From assembly GCA_047030855.1 (NCBI GenBank), contig JBKYIJ010000008.1:372001-436000 (forward strand): 64,000 bases of DNA, in the 5' to 3' direction. Made by a program: the position numbers and the translations under genes. Of this stretch, positions 26,397 to 35,445 are shown one piece after another. Below the pieces are notes generated by a model. The model was not told the origin of the DNA, made no database searches, and saw only the letters and a program-made list of their open reading frames with translations. Within the stretch, counting starts at the first letter, position 1. Each line of letters opens with the position of its first letter. This DNA comes from QVMM01 sp047030855 (GTDB taxonomy: Bacteria; Bacteroidota; Bacteroidia; Bacteroidales; Dysgonomonadaceae).

Positions 26397-27725
26397 ATGA
26401 CTATGATTGTTCCTGAAGAATATAAAAAGATTGCTCATTGGGCAATTGGTTTTGCTAAACAAAAGGGTTGTTCGTCCGTTCGGGTTTCGGTTGTCGTATC
26501 TGCCAGCAACTCTTTTGAATATAGAAATACCCAATTGGATAAATTACAGCGGAATTTTGAAAATAAATTTTTTATCGAATTGTTTGTCGATGGAAGATAC
26601 GGCTCTTTTTCCACGAACCGATTCGACAGGAACGAACTGGAACATTTTATTTCCGAAGCTATTGCTTCAACGAAATATCTCGCTCCCGACAGGTTCCGCC
26701 AGCTACCGGATTCTGTCCGTTATTACCGATCTTCGGGAGATGATCTTGACTTATATGATCCTGCATATTCTGATTTGAGTGCCGAACAAAAAATCGATTT
26801 AATAAAGAAAACAACGGATGAAGCATATGGAACGGATACGAATATTATCTCCGTAACATCTTCTTTCGACGATGGCGAAAGTGCCGAATATATGTTGGAT
26901 ACCAATGGTTTCGAGGCAGAAACTTGCGATACGGCTTTCAGCCTGAGTTCGGAAGTATCTTTGCGGACAGGCGGGGATGCCCGTTCCGAGTCGTTCTGGT
27001 ACGATAGCAGCATATATTGGAACGATCTTATAAAAGAAGGAATTTCGCTTAAAGCACTGGAAAGAGCCAAAAATAAAATAGGGCAAAAAAAGATAAAAAC
27101 GGGCAGGTATAATATGCTTGTCGATTATACTGTTTCGGGCAGATTGTTTTCACCGTTGATCACTGCGATGTTTGGGAATTCCCTCCAACAGAAAAACTCT
27201 TTTTTGTTGAATAAATCAGGGATGAAGATTGCGTCTGACAAACTCACGGTAATCGACTCTCCTCATATTAAACGAAATTTTGGATCCCGTCTTTTTGACG
27301 GGGAAGGCGTAGCCACACATACGAATTCGATTATCGAGAAAGGCGTATTGAAAACCTATTTTATTGATACATACAATTCTCTGAAAATGGATGTTAAGCC
27401 GACAATCGCTTCGCCTTCGGTTATAGTCTTTGAGAACGGCGAAGGCGATACTGATTCTCTTGCTCGCGATATGTTCAACGGCATAATGGTAACGGGATTC
27501 AACGGCGGGAATTGTAATCAGGTAACGGGCGATTTTTCTTTCGGCGTAGAAGGTTTTTATGTAGATAAAGGAGAGATAACGTATCCTGTAAGCGAAATGA
27601 ATATCACGGGAAATATGATTGATCTGTGGAACAATCTTATTGCTGTCGGAAATGATGTGCGAAAAAACTCGGCATGGAAGACTCCGTCGCTGTTATTCGG
27701 CGATTGCAGTTTTACAGGCTTATAA
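26397..27725 (+). CDS. TldD/PmbA-family metalloprotease-like protein
   Basis: A 442-residue member of the TldD/TldE (PmbA) family. Typical features are the N-terminal R-x-T-Q-like region, a central FSPLITAMFGNSLQQKNSFL segment near 246-265, the DGEGVATHTNSIIEKGVLKT motif near 301-320, and a C-terminal GDFSFGVEGFYVDKGEI. The pair TldD/TldE trims peptides such as microcin B17 and CcdA. The HExxxH motif of TldD is not visible here, so this is more like the TldE/PmbA partner. It is followed 40 bp later by lemA, probably an independent unit. Confidence 0.82.
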   Translation: MTMIVPEEYKKIAHWAIGFAKQKGCSSVRVSVVVSASNSFEYRNTQLDKLQRNFENKFFIELFVDGRYGSFSTNRFDRNELEHFISEAIASTKYLAPDRFRQLPDSVRYYRSSGDDLDLYDPAYSDLSAEQKIDLIKKTTDEAYGTDTNIISVTSSFDDGESAEYMLDTNGFEAETCDTAFSLSSEVSLRTGGDARSESFWYDSSIYWNDLIKEGISLKALERAKNKIGQKKIKTGRYNMLVDYTVSGRLFSPLITAMFGNSLQQKNSFLLNKSGMKIASDKLTVIDSPHIKRNFGSRLFDGEGVATHTNSIIEKGVLKTYFIDTYNSLKMDVKPTIASPSVIVFENGEGDTDSLARDMFNGIMVTGFNGGNCNQVTGDFSFGVEGFYVDKGEITYPVSEMNITGNMIDLWNNLIAVGNDVRKNSAWKTPSLLFGDCSFTGL

Positions 27726-27765
27726 TAATAGAAATATATTTATTAATTTTTTTAATACGATCAAA

Positions 27766-28347
27766 ATGAAAACGTTCAAATTTGCTTTTATTTTAACTCT
27801 GTTTGCCTCGGTGTTATTATCGAGTTGTTCTTATAATACTATGGTGGAGAAGGAAGAAAATGTTTCTTCCCATTGGGGACAAGTGCAGAATGCTTATCAA
27901 CGCCGTGCCGATTTGGTTCCTAACCTTGTCGCAACGGTGAAAGGATATGCCGATCACGAACAAGGTACGTTTACAGCCGTTACCGAAGCGCGTTCAAAAG
28001 TATCACAAATTAATCTTTCGGTAGACGAACTGACAGACGAAAATCTTCAAAAATTCCAACAAGCCCAAGGCGAATTGAGTTCAGCCCTGAATCGCTTGTT
28101 AATGGTAAGGGAAGCATACCCTGAACTGAAAGCCAATACGAATTTCCTTTCTTTGCAGGACGAACTGGCAGGTACTGAAAACAGAATATCCGTGGAAAGG
28201 AACAAGTTTAACGAAGCCGTGAAGGATTATAACCAATATATTCGTAAATTTCCGAGAAATATTTATGCGGGCTGGTTCGGGTTTAAGAAAAAAGCATATT
28301 TCCAAGCAGATGCTGCAAGCCAATCGGCGCCTAAAGTTGAATTTTAA
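27766..28347 (+). CDS. LemA-family lipoprotein
   Basis: A 193-residue LemA protein. The signal ends with a lipobox LLSSC (Cys21). The LemA core follows, with QRRADLVPNLVATVKGYADH near residues 45-64, helices with EARSKVSQI, and the end motif FNEAVKDYNQYIRKFP. LemA proteins are membrane-anchored helical proteins of unknown function. They are usually paired with a TPM-domain gene, as here (19 bp downstream). ATG 27766 gives the signal peptide; the longer frame from 27619 overlaps the preceding gene. Confidence 0.92.
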   Translation: MKTFKFAFILTLFASVLLSSCSYNTMVEKEENVSSHWGQVQNAYQRRADLVPNLVATVKGYADHEQGTFTAVTEARSKVSQINLSVDELTDENLQKFQQAQGELSSALNRLLMVREAYPELKANTNFLSLQDELAGTENRISVERNKFNEAVKDYNQYIRKFPRNIYAGWFGFKKKAYFQADAASQSAPKVEF

Positions 28348-28366
28348 TATTTAAGATGTCCCCTCT

Positions 28367-29122
28367 ATGAAAGTTCGTTTGGTTCTGTTGGGTTTATTAC
28401 TGTTTTCGATAAATGTCCTTTATGCGCAGGATATACCTGATCCTATGTCTCCGCCGAGGCTCGTGAATGATTTTGCGGATGTATTTGACAGCAGTCAGAA
28501 AAGCAATCTTGAAAAAATGCTTCTGGATTACAACGATTCTACATCTACGCAAATATATGTAGTTACGGTAAAAGATTTGGGAGGATACGCTATTTCCGAT
28601 TATGCGTTCAAACTGGGTGAAAAATGGGGAATAGGGCAGAAGGGAAAAGATAACGGTGCGGTTATACTGATAAAGCCACGGATAGGAAATGAAAGAGGGC
28701 AGGTTTTTATCGCTGTGGGCTATGGGCTCGAGCCTATTCTGAATGATGCCAGAATAGGACGCATTATTGATGACAAAATGCTTCCTTACCTGCAAGATCA
28801 GGATTACTATCATGCTACCGAAGCTGCCGTTTACACTATGATTGCCTATCTGGCAGGACAGTTTGAGGCTGATGAACAGCCGACTGTGGGCGATTCGGCA
28901 GTTGTGTGGATAATTGTAATCATTATCTTTATCTTTATAATTATAATATCCTCAAAGGGTAATAAAAACGATTCGGGAGATAGCGGGTCTTCCGGCGGCG
29001 GCAGGGTTTATCCTCCCATCTTCCGTTCAGGTGGCGGATTTGGCGGTGGAAGTTTTGGCGGCGGCTTCGGAGGAGGTGGCGGCGGAAGCTTTGGCGGCGG
29101 CGGTGCCGGCAGAAGTTTCTGA
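28367..29122 (+). CDS. TPM-domain protein (YgcG family)
   Basis: A 251-residue protein: a signal peptide (1-20), a TPM domain (about 28-150) starting PPRLVNDFADVFDSSQKSNL and including GIGQKGKDNGAVILI, one membrane helix near 179-201, then a C-terminal tail of Gly, Ser and Phe repeats (about 205-251). The TPM fold occurs in phosphatase-like and photosystem-repair proteins; the bacterial YgcG type has no proven role. It forms an operon with lemA. Confidence 0.9.
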   Translation: MKVRLVLLGLLLFSINVLYAQDIPDPMSPPRLVNDFADVFDSSQKSNLEKMLLDYNDSTSTQIYVVTVKDLGGYAISDYAFKLGEKWGIGQKGKDNGAVILIKPRIGNERGQVFIAVGYGLEPILNDARIGRIIDDKMLPYLQDQDYYHATEAAVYTMIAYLAGQFEADEQPTVGDSAVVWIIVIIIFIFIIIISSKGNKNDSGDSGSSGGGRVYPPIFRSGGGFGGGSFGGGFGGGGGGSFGGGGAGRSF

Positions 29123-29142
29123 GCACTTTCATCATATAAAAG

Positions 29143-29178
29143 AAAAAGCCTTTGATTCAATTGTCAAAGGCTTTATTT
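29143..29178. terminator. Terminator of lemA-TPM
   Basis: AAAGCCTTTGA and TCAAAGGCTTT form a perfect stem with A and T tracts on both sides, so it can also stop the convergent gene at 29197. Confidence 0.87.
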
Positions 29179-29196
29179 ATAAATGTATATTTAATA

Positions 29197-29697
29197 TCAG
29201 TTTCCTATTGCTGTAATTTGCTGTTGAGCGAGAAGATATTGGTATATATCCCGTGTGGAAGGCATTTTTGAGGAAAGGCGGAAAACGAAAACGCCCGTTT
29301 CGGCATTGACATACAGTTTCTGCCCTTTCATGTTGTCAATGCAGAACCATTGCATAGCGCCGTTTTGCACCTGTATTCCGGGCCATGTTATTACAGAATC
29401 TTTGAGATCGAACTCGAATTTTTGTCCTTTCGTTCCTTCAACGTAAACAATATTGTCTTTTAAATACAAAACTCCGCTGAATTCAAATGCTTTCAGTTTT
29501 ACCACAGCATCATTTTTTTTCGCTGTATTGAGCCTTACGGATGCTGTATAACTAACGTCTTTAGGCAAAGTTTCGAATATTTTTTTACGTTTTGATTTTC
29601 TCGACAGGTAAGCTATTACCGAAATGCTTACGGGTATTGAAGCGATTATGAGGACGAAAGCGATGAGTATTAAGAAAAATGCTATAATTCCGAACAT
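29197..29697 (-). CDS. Membrane-anchored hypothetical protein
   Basis: A 166-residue protein with one long N-terminal membrane helix (about residues 3-33), a basic stretch KSKRKK, and a beta-rich soluble domain with FEFSGVLYLKDNIVYVEG near 71-88 and WFCIDNMKGQKLYVN near 117-131. I do not recognise the family. The topology suggests a cytoplasmic or periplasmic domain anchored in the inner membrane. Confidence 0.6.
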   Translation of the reverse strand: MFGIIAFFLILIAFVLIIASIPVSISVIAYLSRKSKRKKIFETLPKDVSYTASVRLNTAKKNDAVVKLKAFEFSGVLYLKDNIVYVEGTKGQKFEFDLKDSVITWPGIQVQNGAMQWFCIDNMKGQKLYVNAETGVFVFRLSSKMPSTRDIYQYLLAQQQITAIGN

Positions 29698-29760
29698 ATT
29701 TTGTAATGTTTTGTGTAAATAGGAATATAAAGGTAAAAAATATTTTGTAATTTCGAGGTG

Positions 29761-30642
29761 ATGATCAGATTCGCTGATGAAAATACAGAACCTGCTGTTC
29801 GTCAGATGTGGAAAATATGCTTTGAAGACACTGATGAATTTATGAATTTATATTTTTCGAAGAAATATAAAAATGAAAACACATTGGTTTATTTCGAGGA
29901 AGGTAAACCTGTCGCATCTCTTCAAATGCTTCCCTATACCATCACATTTTATAAAAAACAAATACCGTTTTGTTATTTGTCAGGACTCTGCACATTACCC
30001 GAATACAGAAACAGGGGATATATGAAGCAGCTGATGCATGAGGCTCATAAGGAAATGAAACATCGGAATATACCTTTAAGTGTATTAATCCCCGCAGAAG
30101 ATTGGCTGTACGGATATTATGAACGATTCGGTTATGAAAAAGTGTTTGAAGGCGATAAAAGGACAATACCCTTGAAACGTATTTTAGGTGAATTCAGCGA
30201 TATCCGGGATGTTTATTGGTTTTTTAATTCGGTATCTCGCATCAAGGATTTTACTGTACAGAAAAGTTTAGAAGATTTTGAAACCGTTATCGAGGAGTAT
30301 TATATAGACGGTTGCCCTCCAAAACATAATCTGTCGGGAATGGCTTGCATTATTGACGTTCCCTTTTTGCTCGACTTATATGCAACTTCGAGGTTAAAAC
30401 ACGACAACGATAAATATAAAGCGTTGATTATAAAAGTCAATGACAATACAGGCTCGTCGCAGGCTTATAAAATACAGTTCGGCTTTTGTAAGCCGTGCGG
30501 TTCGGAAGAACCCGTAGATATTGAAACGGATGAAAGGCTGCTTTGCCGCTTATTGTTCGGATTCAATACCGATAAACTCCCCGTACCATTCTCTACTTAT
30601 TTCCCCAAACATCATCCTGTGATGAACCTGATGCTCGAATGA
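29761..30642 (+). CDS. GNAT-family N-acetyltransferase
   Basis: A 293-residue protein. The N-terminal 130 residues are a GNAT domain with the acetyl-CoA motif LCTLPEYRNRGYMKQLMHEA near residues 76-95 and YYERFGYEKVFEG near 120. The C-terminal half is a second, less conserved domain, an architecture similar to Eis-type acetyltransferases. The substrate is unknown. ATG 29761 directly follows a GTG at 29758; either could start the protein. The HAD gene follows and may share its transcript or use a TATCTTTG element at 30653-30660. Confidence 0.82.
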   Translation: MIRFADENTEPAVRQMWKICFEDTDEFMNLYFSKKYKNENTLVYFEEGKPVASLQMLPYTITFYKKQIPFCYLSGLCTLPEYRNRGYMKQLMHEAHKEMKHRNIPLSVLIPAEDWLYGYYERFGYEKVFEGDKRTIPLKRILGEFSDIRDVYWFFNSVSRIKDFTVQKSLEDFETVIEEYYIDGCPPKHNLSGMACIIDVPFLLDLYATSRLKHDNDKYKALIIKVNDNTGSSQAYKIQFGFCKPCGSEEPVDIETDERLLCRLLFGFNTDKLPVPFSTYFPKHHPVMNLMLE

Positions 30643-30684
30643 TAAAAAATTGTATCTTTGTTTCCTTTTTACAAGATTAAAAAA

Positions 30685-31404
30685 ATGGAAATAAATAACA
30701 TTGACGTAATCACATTCGATGCAGATGATACCCTGTGGGTTAATGAATCGTACTTTCAGGAAACAAGGTATAAATTCGGCAAATTGCTCGAGGATTTTAT
30801 GCCTTATGAGCAGGTAGAAGCCGAACTTTCAAAAACCGAAATACAGGATCTGCCTTTATATGGTTACGGCGTTAAACCTTTTACCTTATCAATGGTAGAA
30901 ACGGCAACGCGTATTGCAGGCAGTAAAACCACCGGTGCGATGATTGATGCAGTGCTGGCACTGGGGCGCGAAATACTGAACAAACCTGTTGAAGTCATTG
31001 ACGGAGTTGAGGACGTGTTGGAGGAATTAAGCCCAAGATTTCGGTTAGCGGTTGCGACAAAAGGCGATTTGCTCGACCAGAAAAGAAAACTTTATAAATC
31101 GGGTTTAATAAATTACTTCGATCATATTGAAATAATGAGCGATAAAAAAACACGCGATTATAGTAATTTGATGAATATAATGGATTGTAAGCCTGATGAT
31201 TTTATGATGATCGGAAACTCAGTCAGATCTGATATTCTGCCTGTTCTCGAATTAGGCGGATATGCAATTCATGTCCCTTTTTCCGTTACATGGGATCATG
31301 AAGAAGTAGAAGGAGATATAGTGCATCCTAAGTTTAAAGAAATAAATAATATAAGAGAAGTTTTACCCCTGTTGGATAAACATCGGATAAAAAAATTAGC
31401 TTGA
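30685..31404 (+). CDS. HAD-family hydrolase
   Basis: A 239-residue haloacid dehalogenase-like phosphatase. Motif I is FDADDTLW (residues 10-17) with the nucleophile and acid Asp pair, motif II is VATKGD near 130, and motif IV is MIGNSVRSD near 175. The cap between motifs I and II is helical, a type I cap. The substrate is probably a small phosphorylated metabolite. I chose ATG 30685, directly before the catalytic strand. It converges on the ABC-F gene 20 bp away with no obvious terminator between. Confidence 0.85.
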   Translation: MEINNIDVITFDADDTLWVNESYFQETRYKFGKLLEDFMPYEQVEAELSKTEIQDLPLYGYGVKPFTLSMVETATRIAGSKTTGAMIDAVLALGREILNKPVEVIDGVEDVLEELSPRFRLAVATKGDLLDQKRKLYKSGLINYFDHIEIMSDKKTRDYSNLMNIMDCKPDDFMMIGNSVRSDILPVLELGGYAIHVPFSVTWDHEEVEGDIVHPKFKEINNIREVLPLLDKHRIKKLA

Positions 31405-31424
31405 ATGAGATGATATATATAAAA

Positions 31425-33059
31425 TCAGTATTTGTATATTTGCTTTATATATGTTAGAATTATGCTAATCTCCAATTCTATACTTTTGGTTATTCCAATC
31501 TCATCTATGAAGTGCCTGTCGTGAGAAATTACAAGAATAGTCCCCTGATAACTTTTAATCGTATTGGTTAGTATAGATAAACTTGATAAATCAAGGTTGT
31601 TGGTCGGTTCGTCCAAAATGAACATATCTGGGATATGGTTTGAAATCATCAAACAACATAAATAAAGCCTCATGCGTTCTCCTCCGCTTAATGTCTGACA
31701 ATTATTATCCCATGTTTCTTGGGGAAACAAAGCCCTGTTTAGTCTTAATCGTATTTCATGCTCTTGTAGGTTGTTTAAATTATATTCCTCGGCGAGTTCA
31801 AGAACTGTAACATTCTTATCCACTTGATTATATTGCTGGTCGAGGTAGATATATGAGAAATCTGCTCTCTTAATTTCTCCTATTGTAGGTATTAACTCGC
31901 CTGTAAGTAATTTTACTAGCGTAGTTTTACCCGCACCATTATTGCCTGTTATGTGAATACGTTCTCCGCTTCGTACTTCTATATTTTGTTGAGTTTTCCA
32001 AATTGGTTTTGTCCTGATATACTCAAAATTTACACCTGTGGCTTCGATCAATAATTTACCTTTATGTAGTTGTGCATTTTCGAAGTCGATTTTAAGCTCA
32101 CAATTTGTTCGCTGTTTTTGTCGTAGTTCTGAAAGGTTTTGTTGCTTATTACTTACAATATCAGTGTGTTTTTCTTTTAATTTTGCCGAACTATTTTCAG
32201 CTAAATTGCCACGAGCATTCATAACAATTCGTGCAACACCTCCTTTTTGCTTCAGGCTTTTTCCTTGAGATGTCCGCTTATCTTGGCGCTCCCGAACTTC
32301 TTGCGCTTTCTTACGAGCTAAACGCAAACTCGCTTCTTCGGAATTTACCTGTTGAACTAATGCCTGTTCTTCAATTACTTTCTGTTCCATGTAGAAAGAA
32401 TAATTCCCGCCATAAACTTTGATGCCTTTTTCTGTTAACTCGTATGTTGTTTGTAACAGGTTCAATAGGGTTATATCGTGGCTTACGACTACGATTGTAG
32501 ATTTACAATTAATAATATAATTGTAAAGTTTTCCCCTGCTCGCTTGGTCTAAATGATTAGTTGGCTCGTCAAGTAAAATAATATCGGGCTTATGAATCAA
32601 TAATCTTGCAAGAAAAACTTTATTCTTTTCTCCACCACTCAACGAATCTATGGAAGATGTCAATTCAACATCTTCCAATCCCCAAAAGTCAAGAGCAGAC
32701 CTACATCGAGATTCAATATCCCAATCATCTTCCAATAAATCATAATAGATAGGGTTACTACTACCATTATTAATAGCATGTAAAGCATTGATTTTCTCAT
32801 CAATACCAAGAGCTTTGGATATACTTTGTTCCGTAATGCCTATTTGTTGCGGAATATAATAGGGTTGAGATGAAGATTGAATTGCTCCAGAAGATGGCAC
32901 AAGTTGCCCTGCAAGTAACTTTAACAAGGTAGATTTACCTGTTCCGTTATTGCCAATAATTGAAACTTTCCTGTTTGAGGGAACAGAAAAATTAATATGC
33001 CCTAATAATGCTTGCTGATTGGCATAGTGATAAGAAACATCACTAATGATAATACTCAT
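31425..33059 (-). CDS. ABC-F ATPase, possible ribosome-protection (antibiotic resistance) protein
   Basis: A 544-residue protein with two ABC domains and no membrane segments. Domain 1 has Walker A GNNGTGKST (about residue 36), LSGGEKNKV and LLDEPTNHLD. Domain 2 has GNNGAGKTT (about 347), LSGGERMRL and ILDEPTNNLD. The long, charged helical linker (about 235-310) is the P-site tRNA-interacting region. Some ABC-F proteins remove macrolides, lincosamides, streptogramins or pleuromutilins from the ribosome; others are housekeeping. Three things favour a resistance or drug-response role: the attenuator-like leader at 33060-33198, the location on a degraded integrative island, and convergence on a core gene. 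The drug class cannot be predicted. Confidence 0.9.
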   Translation of the reverse strand: MSIIISDVSYHYANQQALLGHINFSVPSNRKVSIIGNNGTGKSTLLKLLAGQLVPSSGAIQSSSQPYYIPQQIGITEQSISKALGIDEKINALHAINNGSSNPIYYDLLEDDWDIESRCRSALDFWGLEDVELTSSIDSLSGGEKNKVFLARLLIHKPDIILLDEPTNHLDQASRGKLYNYIINCKSTIVVVSHDITLLNLLQTTYELTEKGIKVYGGNYSFYMEQKVIEEQALVQQVNSEEASLRLARKKAQEVRERQDKRTSQGKSLKQKGGVARIVMNARGNLAENSSAKLKEKHTDIVSNKQQNLSELRQKQRTNCELKIDFENAQLHKGKLLIEATGVNFEYIRTKPIWKTQQNIEVRSGERIHITGNNGAGKTTLVKLLTGELIPTIGEIKRADFSYIYLDQQYNQVDKNVTVLELAEEYNLNNLQEHEIRLRLNRALFPQETWDNNCQTLSGGERMRLYLCCLMISNHIPDMFILDEPTNNLDLSSLSILTNTIKSYQGTILVISHDRHFIDEIGITKSIELEISIILTYIKQIYKY

Positions 33060-33167
33060 TTTTATACAATTAATAGCGGTCTTAGAAAAAGACCATTAAA
33101 CCGATAACTATTTTAGTAACTCATGGTGTCGGTTTAATAAAACCAACTATTAATTGTTAATTCTCAT
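33060..33167 (-). promoter_or_regulatory. Attenuator-like leader of the ABC-F gene
   Basis: On the minus strand a five-codon ORF (33150-33167, MRINN) ends inside ACAATTAATAG (33147-33157). The exact complement CTATTAATTGT (33066-33076) lies 6 nt upstream of the ABC-F start. Between them sit two local hairpins: ATTAAACCGA/TCGGTTTAAT (33129-33138 with 33095-33104) and GGTCTT/AAGACC (33078-33094). The outer pairing would hide the initiation region. A ribosome stalled on the leader ORF would cover the distal arm and free it. This is the known layout of translational attenuation for erm and some ABC-F genes; operation here is inference. Confidence 0.7.
33150..33167 (-). CDS. Leader peptide MRINN upstream of the ABC-F gene
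   Basis: ATG AGA ATT AAC AAT TAA, followed directly by TAG. It starts about 17 nt after the expected transcription start and ends inside the distal arm of the 11-bp inverted repeat. A further three-codon frame (MSY) at 33113-33124 sits in the loop of the middle hairpin. The call rests on position and structure only. Confidence 0.5.
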   Translation of the reverse strand: MRINN

Positions 33168-33190
33168 TGGAGTATTTTTAAATTCAAGGA

Positions 33191-33221
33191 CAAAGATATA
33201 ACATTTTGCAAAACTAAACAA
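33191..33221 (-). promoter_or_regulatory. Promoter of the ABC-F gene
   Basis: TTG (33219-33221), 20 bases, TATCTTTG (33191-33198) on the minus strand: a good match to the Bacteroidetes promoter. It predicts a leader of about 125 nt containing the whole attenuator. Confidence 0.65.
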
Positions 33222-33731
33222 GATATTTTTATGCTTCTTTGAAAATGAATCAGATAGAAGCTGTTGTTTGTTCTTGTAAAAAGTATAATCTTCGCATTCG
33301 AGTTATTTGAAACAATGTAACCCTAGGCAGACCAAAGAGTTTCGTTCGTTACTAAATCATTACCTTTTCTACTTTTGCAGATGTTTAAACGCTTCTTTAA
33401 TAGTAGAATAATAAAAAATCGCATCTTATTTTATAAGGCATATACCTACGCACTGTATTGAATATTATAACCAATCGGTTAATCTACTATTCGTGTGCAT
33501 AATTTGATACTATTTTTTGCACACAGTTTGCACACAAACCTACTGTCTTATTATGTCTTTTTCAGTCCTGTCGTGTCTGTTATGTAAAAAGAAAAACCCC
33601 ATTAATCTATTGATTAACAGGATTCTTGTCTTTTAATTGAAGTTTTTGTCTTTTGTTGACTTCCACCAATTTTATGTCTTGGTGGGCGTTGACGGATTTG
33701 TCCGAAAACCACCTATCTTATTCTAAATCAT
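33222..33731. other. Gene-free segment of the degraded island
   Basis: 510 bp without a convincing gene. It holds one copy of a 22-bp direct repeat (33300-33322), a palindrome TTAATC-TATT-GATTAA near 33602-33617, and a CCACCAA/TTGGTGG hairpin at 33663-33685. It looks like deletion-scarred sequence downstream of the truncated recombinase. Confidence 0.5.
33300..33322 (+). repeat. Direct repeat copy 1 (GAGTTATTTGAA...CAATGTAACC)
   Basis: 23 bases that match 34320-34341 except for one extra A, and both copies continue into a similar GCAGAC segment after a few bases. Copy 2 lies 31 bp upstream of the recombinase start codon, copy 1 about 240 bp upstream of the ABC-F start. Confidence 0.65.
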
Positions 33732-34289
33732 TTAGTCTACACGCAGATAGAAGTCATAGACTTCTATAAACGGCAGGTCTAATTGGGTCAATGGTATATC
33801 TTCAACATGATACTTTTCCCAAAGAAAACGTTTTAGGTTTTTGTAGGCGACATTATATTTCGGATAAGTCGAAGCGGCACGGTCGATGCCTATCCGCTGG
33901 CGAAATTCTTCTGCCATATCTTTAAACAGAACAAGCAGGGTTTTCTGTGAAGAGGCTATGCCCTGAAAGGCATTCTTTACATCAATAGCTGTTACTTTCC
34001 CTGTCCTGCCCAGAATATCTTTGTAATGGGAGTGTATTAAGAGATTAACTTTATTAATCTCTCGATTGAGTTCAACGGCAACATGGCTTTTTCCGGTTGC
34101 CCGTCCTGATTTAACATTCCAGAGATGTTCGGGGACAGATAGTTTTGATCCGAATTGGGCGATACTGTTCCCGATAATAATTTTGCCGACTATGGGATAA
34201 ATAGCATCGGGACGGGATACTGCTTTTTTACTTTTACCTTCCCGTTTGAGGTAAAAAGATACTTTTAATTCTTGTGTCATAATACTCAC
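33732..34289 (-). pseudogene. Truncated tyrosine recombinase (integrase), N-terminal part
   Basis: 185 residues that cover the Arm-DNA-binding domain (about 10-95) and most of the SAM-like core-binding domain (about 115-183, with STYPKYNVAYKNLKRFL). A stop codon then ends the frame, and the catalytic domain with its R-H-x-x-R-H-Y residues is missing. Bacteroidetes integrases of this type are about 400 residues. The protein cannot recombine DNA. It lies next to a second broken recombinase, both pointing away from tRNA-Arg. Confidence 0.85.
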
Positions 34290-34319
34290 ACTTTAAGTTG
34301 ATAAAATTACTTTTCATGT

Positions 34320-34341
34320 GAGTTATTTGAACAATGTAACC
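34320..34341 (+). repeat. Direct repeat copy 2 (GAGTTATTTGAACAATGTAACC)
   Basis: Partner of 33300-33322, 31 bp upstream of the truncated recombinase. The two copies flank the recombinase fragment and are about 1.0 kb apart. Confidence 0.65.
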
Positions 34342-34470
34342 AGCAGACGACAATCTGTGATATTATTCTGCCTTGTTTTGCTTTGGTAAAAATGGGTAAC
34401 GGTTAAGAAACGGAACGTTTGCTTTATTTTGCTTTTTCAGCTGTTTTTACCTATTGACAACATCAGACAG

Positions 34471-35241
34471 TTAAAGACATATTTTCCTAAATGCCAATCG
34501 TTTACCTCTTGTTTCCTCTCTTTGCTCTTTTACTACTAGGTTGGTAAAACATTGAAACAGAAATAAGTCTTTAACTTTATCTAATTTTTCATTTAATCCT
34601 TTTACTTTCTTAATTTTATGAACTTCTTCTTGAGTCAAGAATACAGGATCAGTATTTTTCGCTTTAGGAGGAGAAAACTTACTATATGGATTAGATTGAA
34701 TTAACTCTTTATTAATAGCAATCTTTAAGTACATATTGAGTAAAGAATGCATTTTATTTATAGAAACATTTTTTATGTCTTTGGAACGCATATCCTTATC
34801 AAATTCCACAATATTGAAGTAAGTCACATCCTCAAAGACTGTCATATTTCCGAAATCTCTCAATTTATTCACAAGTGTAACATGAGCTTTTAATGTATTG
34901 TACTGCATGTTACGCATTCTCATTTCTGATTCTATGAAACTAATCACATTCTCTTTGTTTGATGTAGATTTATTCCAATTTCTTACATCTTTCAAATTCT
35001 TGCATTTATCAGAAATAGCATAATCTTGTATTGCTTCAAATATGTCTTTGGCTTGTTTTGTAATCGCATCTGCAAGATTATGGCTTTTGCACGTAAACCC
35101 CATTTTATCCGAAAATTGATTTTTAAATAGTTTTATTCCTGTGGATAAAAATATTCTTCCACTTGTTCCTTGTTGACGAACTTCAATTTGGAGCAATCCT
35201 TTTTTTAGAATTTGTACTTTCTTTTTTACGATCGAAAACAA
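34471..35241 (-). pseudogene. Second truncated tyrosine recombinase, broken in the catalytic domain
   Basis: 256 residues. An N-terminal arm domain (about 10-95) and a SAM-like domain (about 100-200) are followed by the start of the catalytic domain (FLTQEEVHKIKKVKG, then LFLFQCFTNLVV). In intact relatives the first catalytic Arg comes a few residues after this point; here the sequence turns into a Lys/Arg-rich tail and stops. The gene starts about 200 bp from the 3' end of tRNA-Arg, the usual position for the integrase of a tRNA-targeting element. Confidence 0.82.
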
Positions 35242-35445
35242 ATTTCAATACAACATTCAGTATAATTATTTGATACTTTTTGTTACTTTTTTTGACACCA
35301 ATAAAACAAAGGCAACAAATAAGTAACAAAACAAATGTACTTTTAATGTATTTTAATTGTATGTCAAATGTATCTAAATGCACTCGAAATGTAGTTATAG
35401 AAAGGATTGAAAATAAAAAAGCCGCTTATATAGCGACCTTTCGAG

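Noticed and set aside
33663..33685. CCACCAA/TTGGTGG hairpin as a terminator
   Set aside because: No T tract follows on either strand and no intact gene ends nearby.
35183..35383. A 66-codon ORF with one hydrophobic stretch upstream of the recombinase fragment
   Set aside because: It overlaps the recombinase in another frame and is made of AT-rich non-coding composition.
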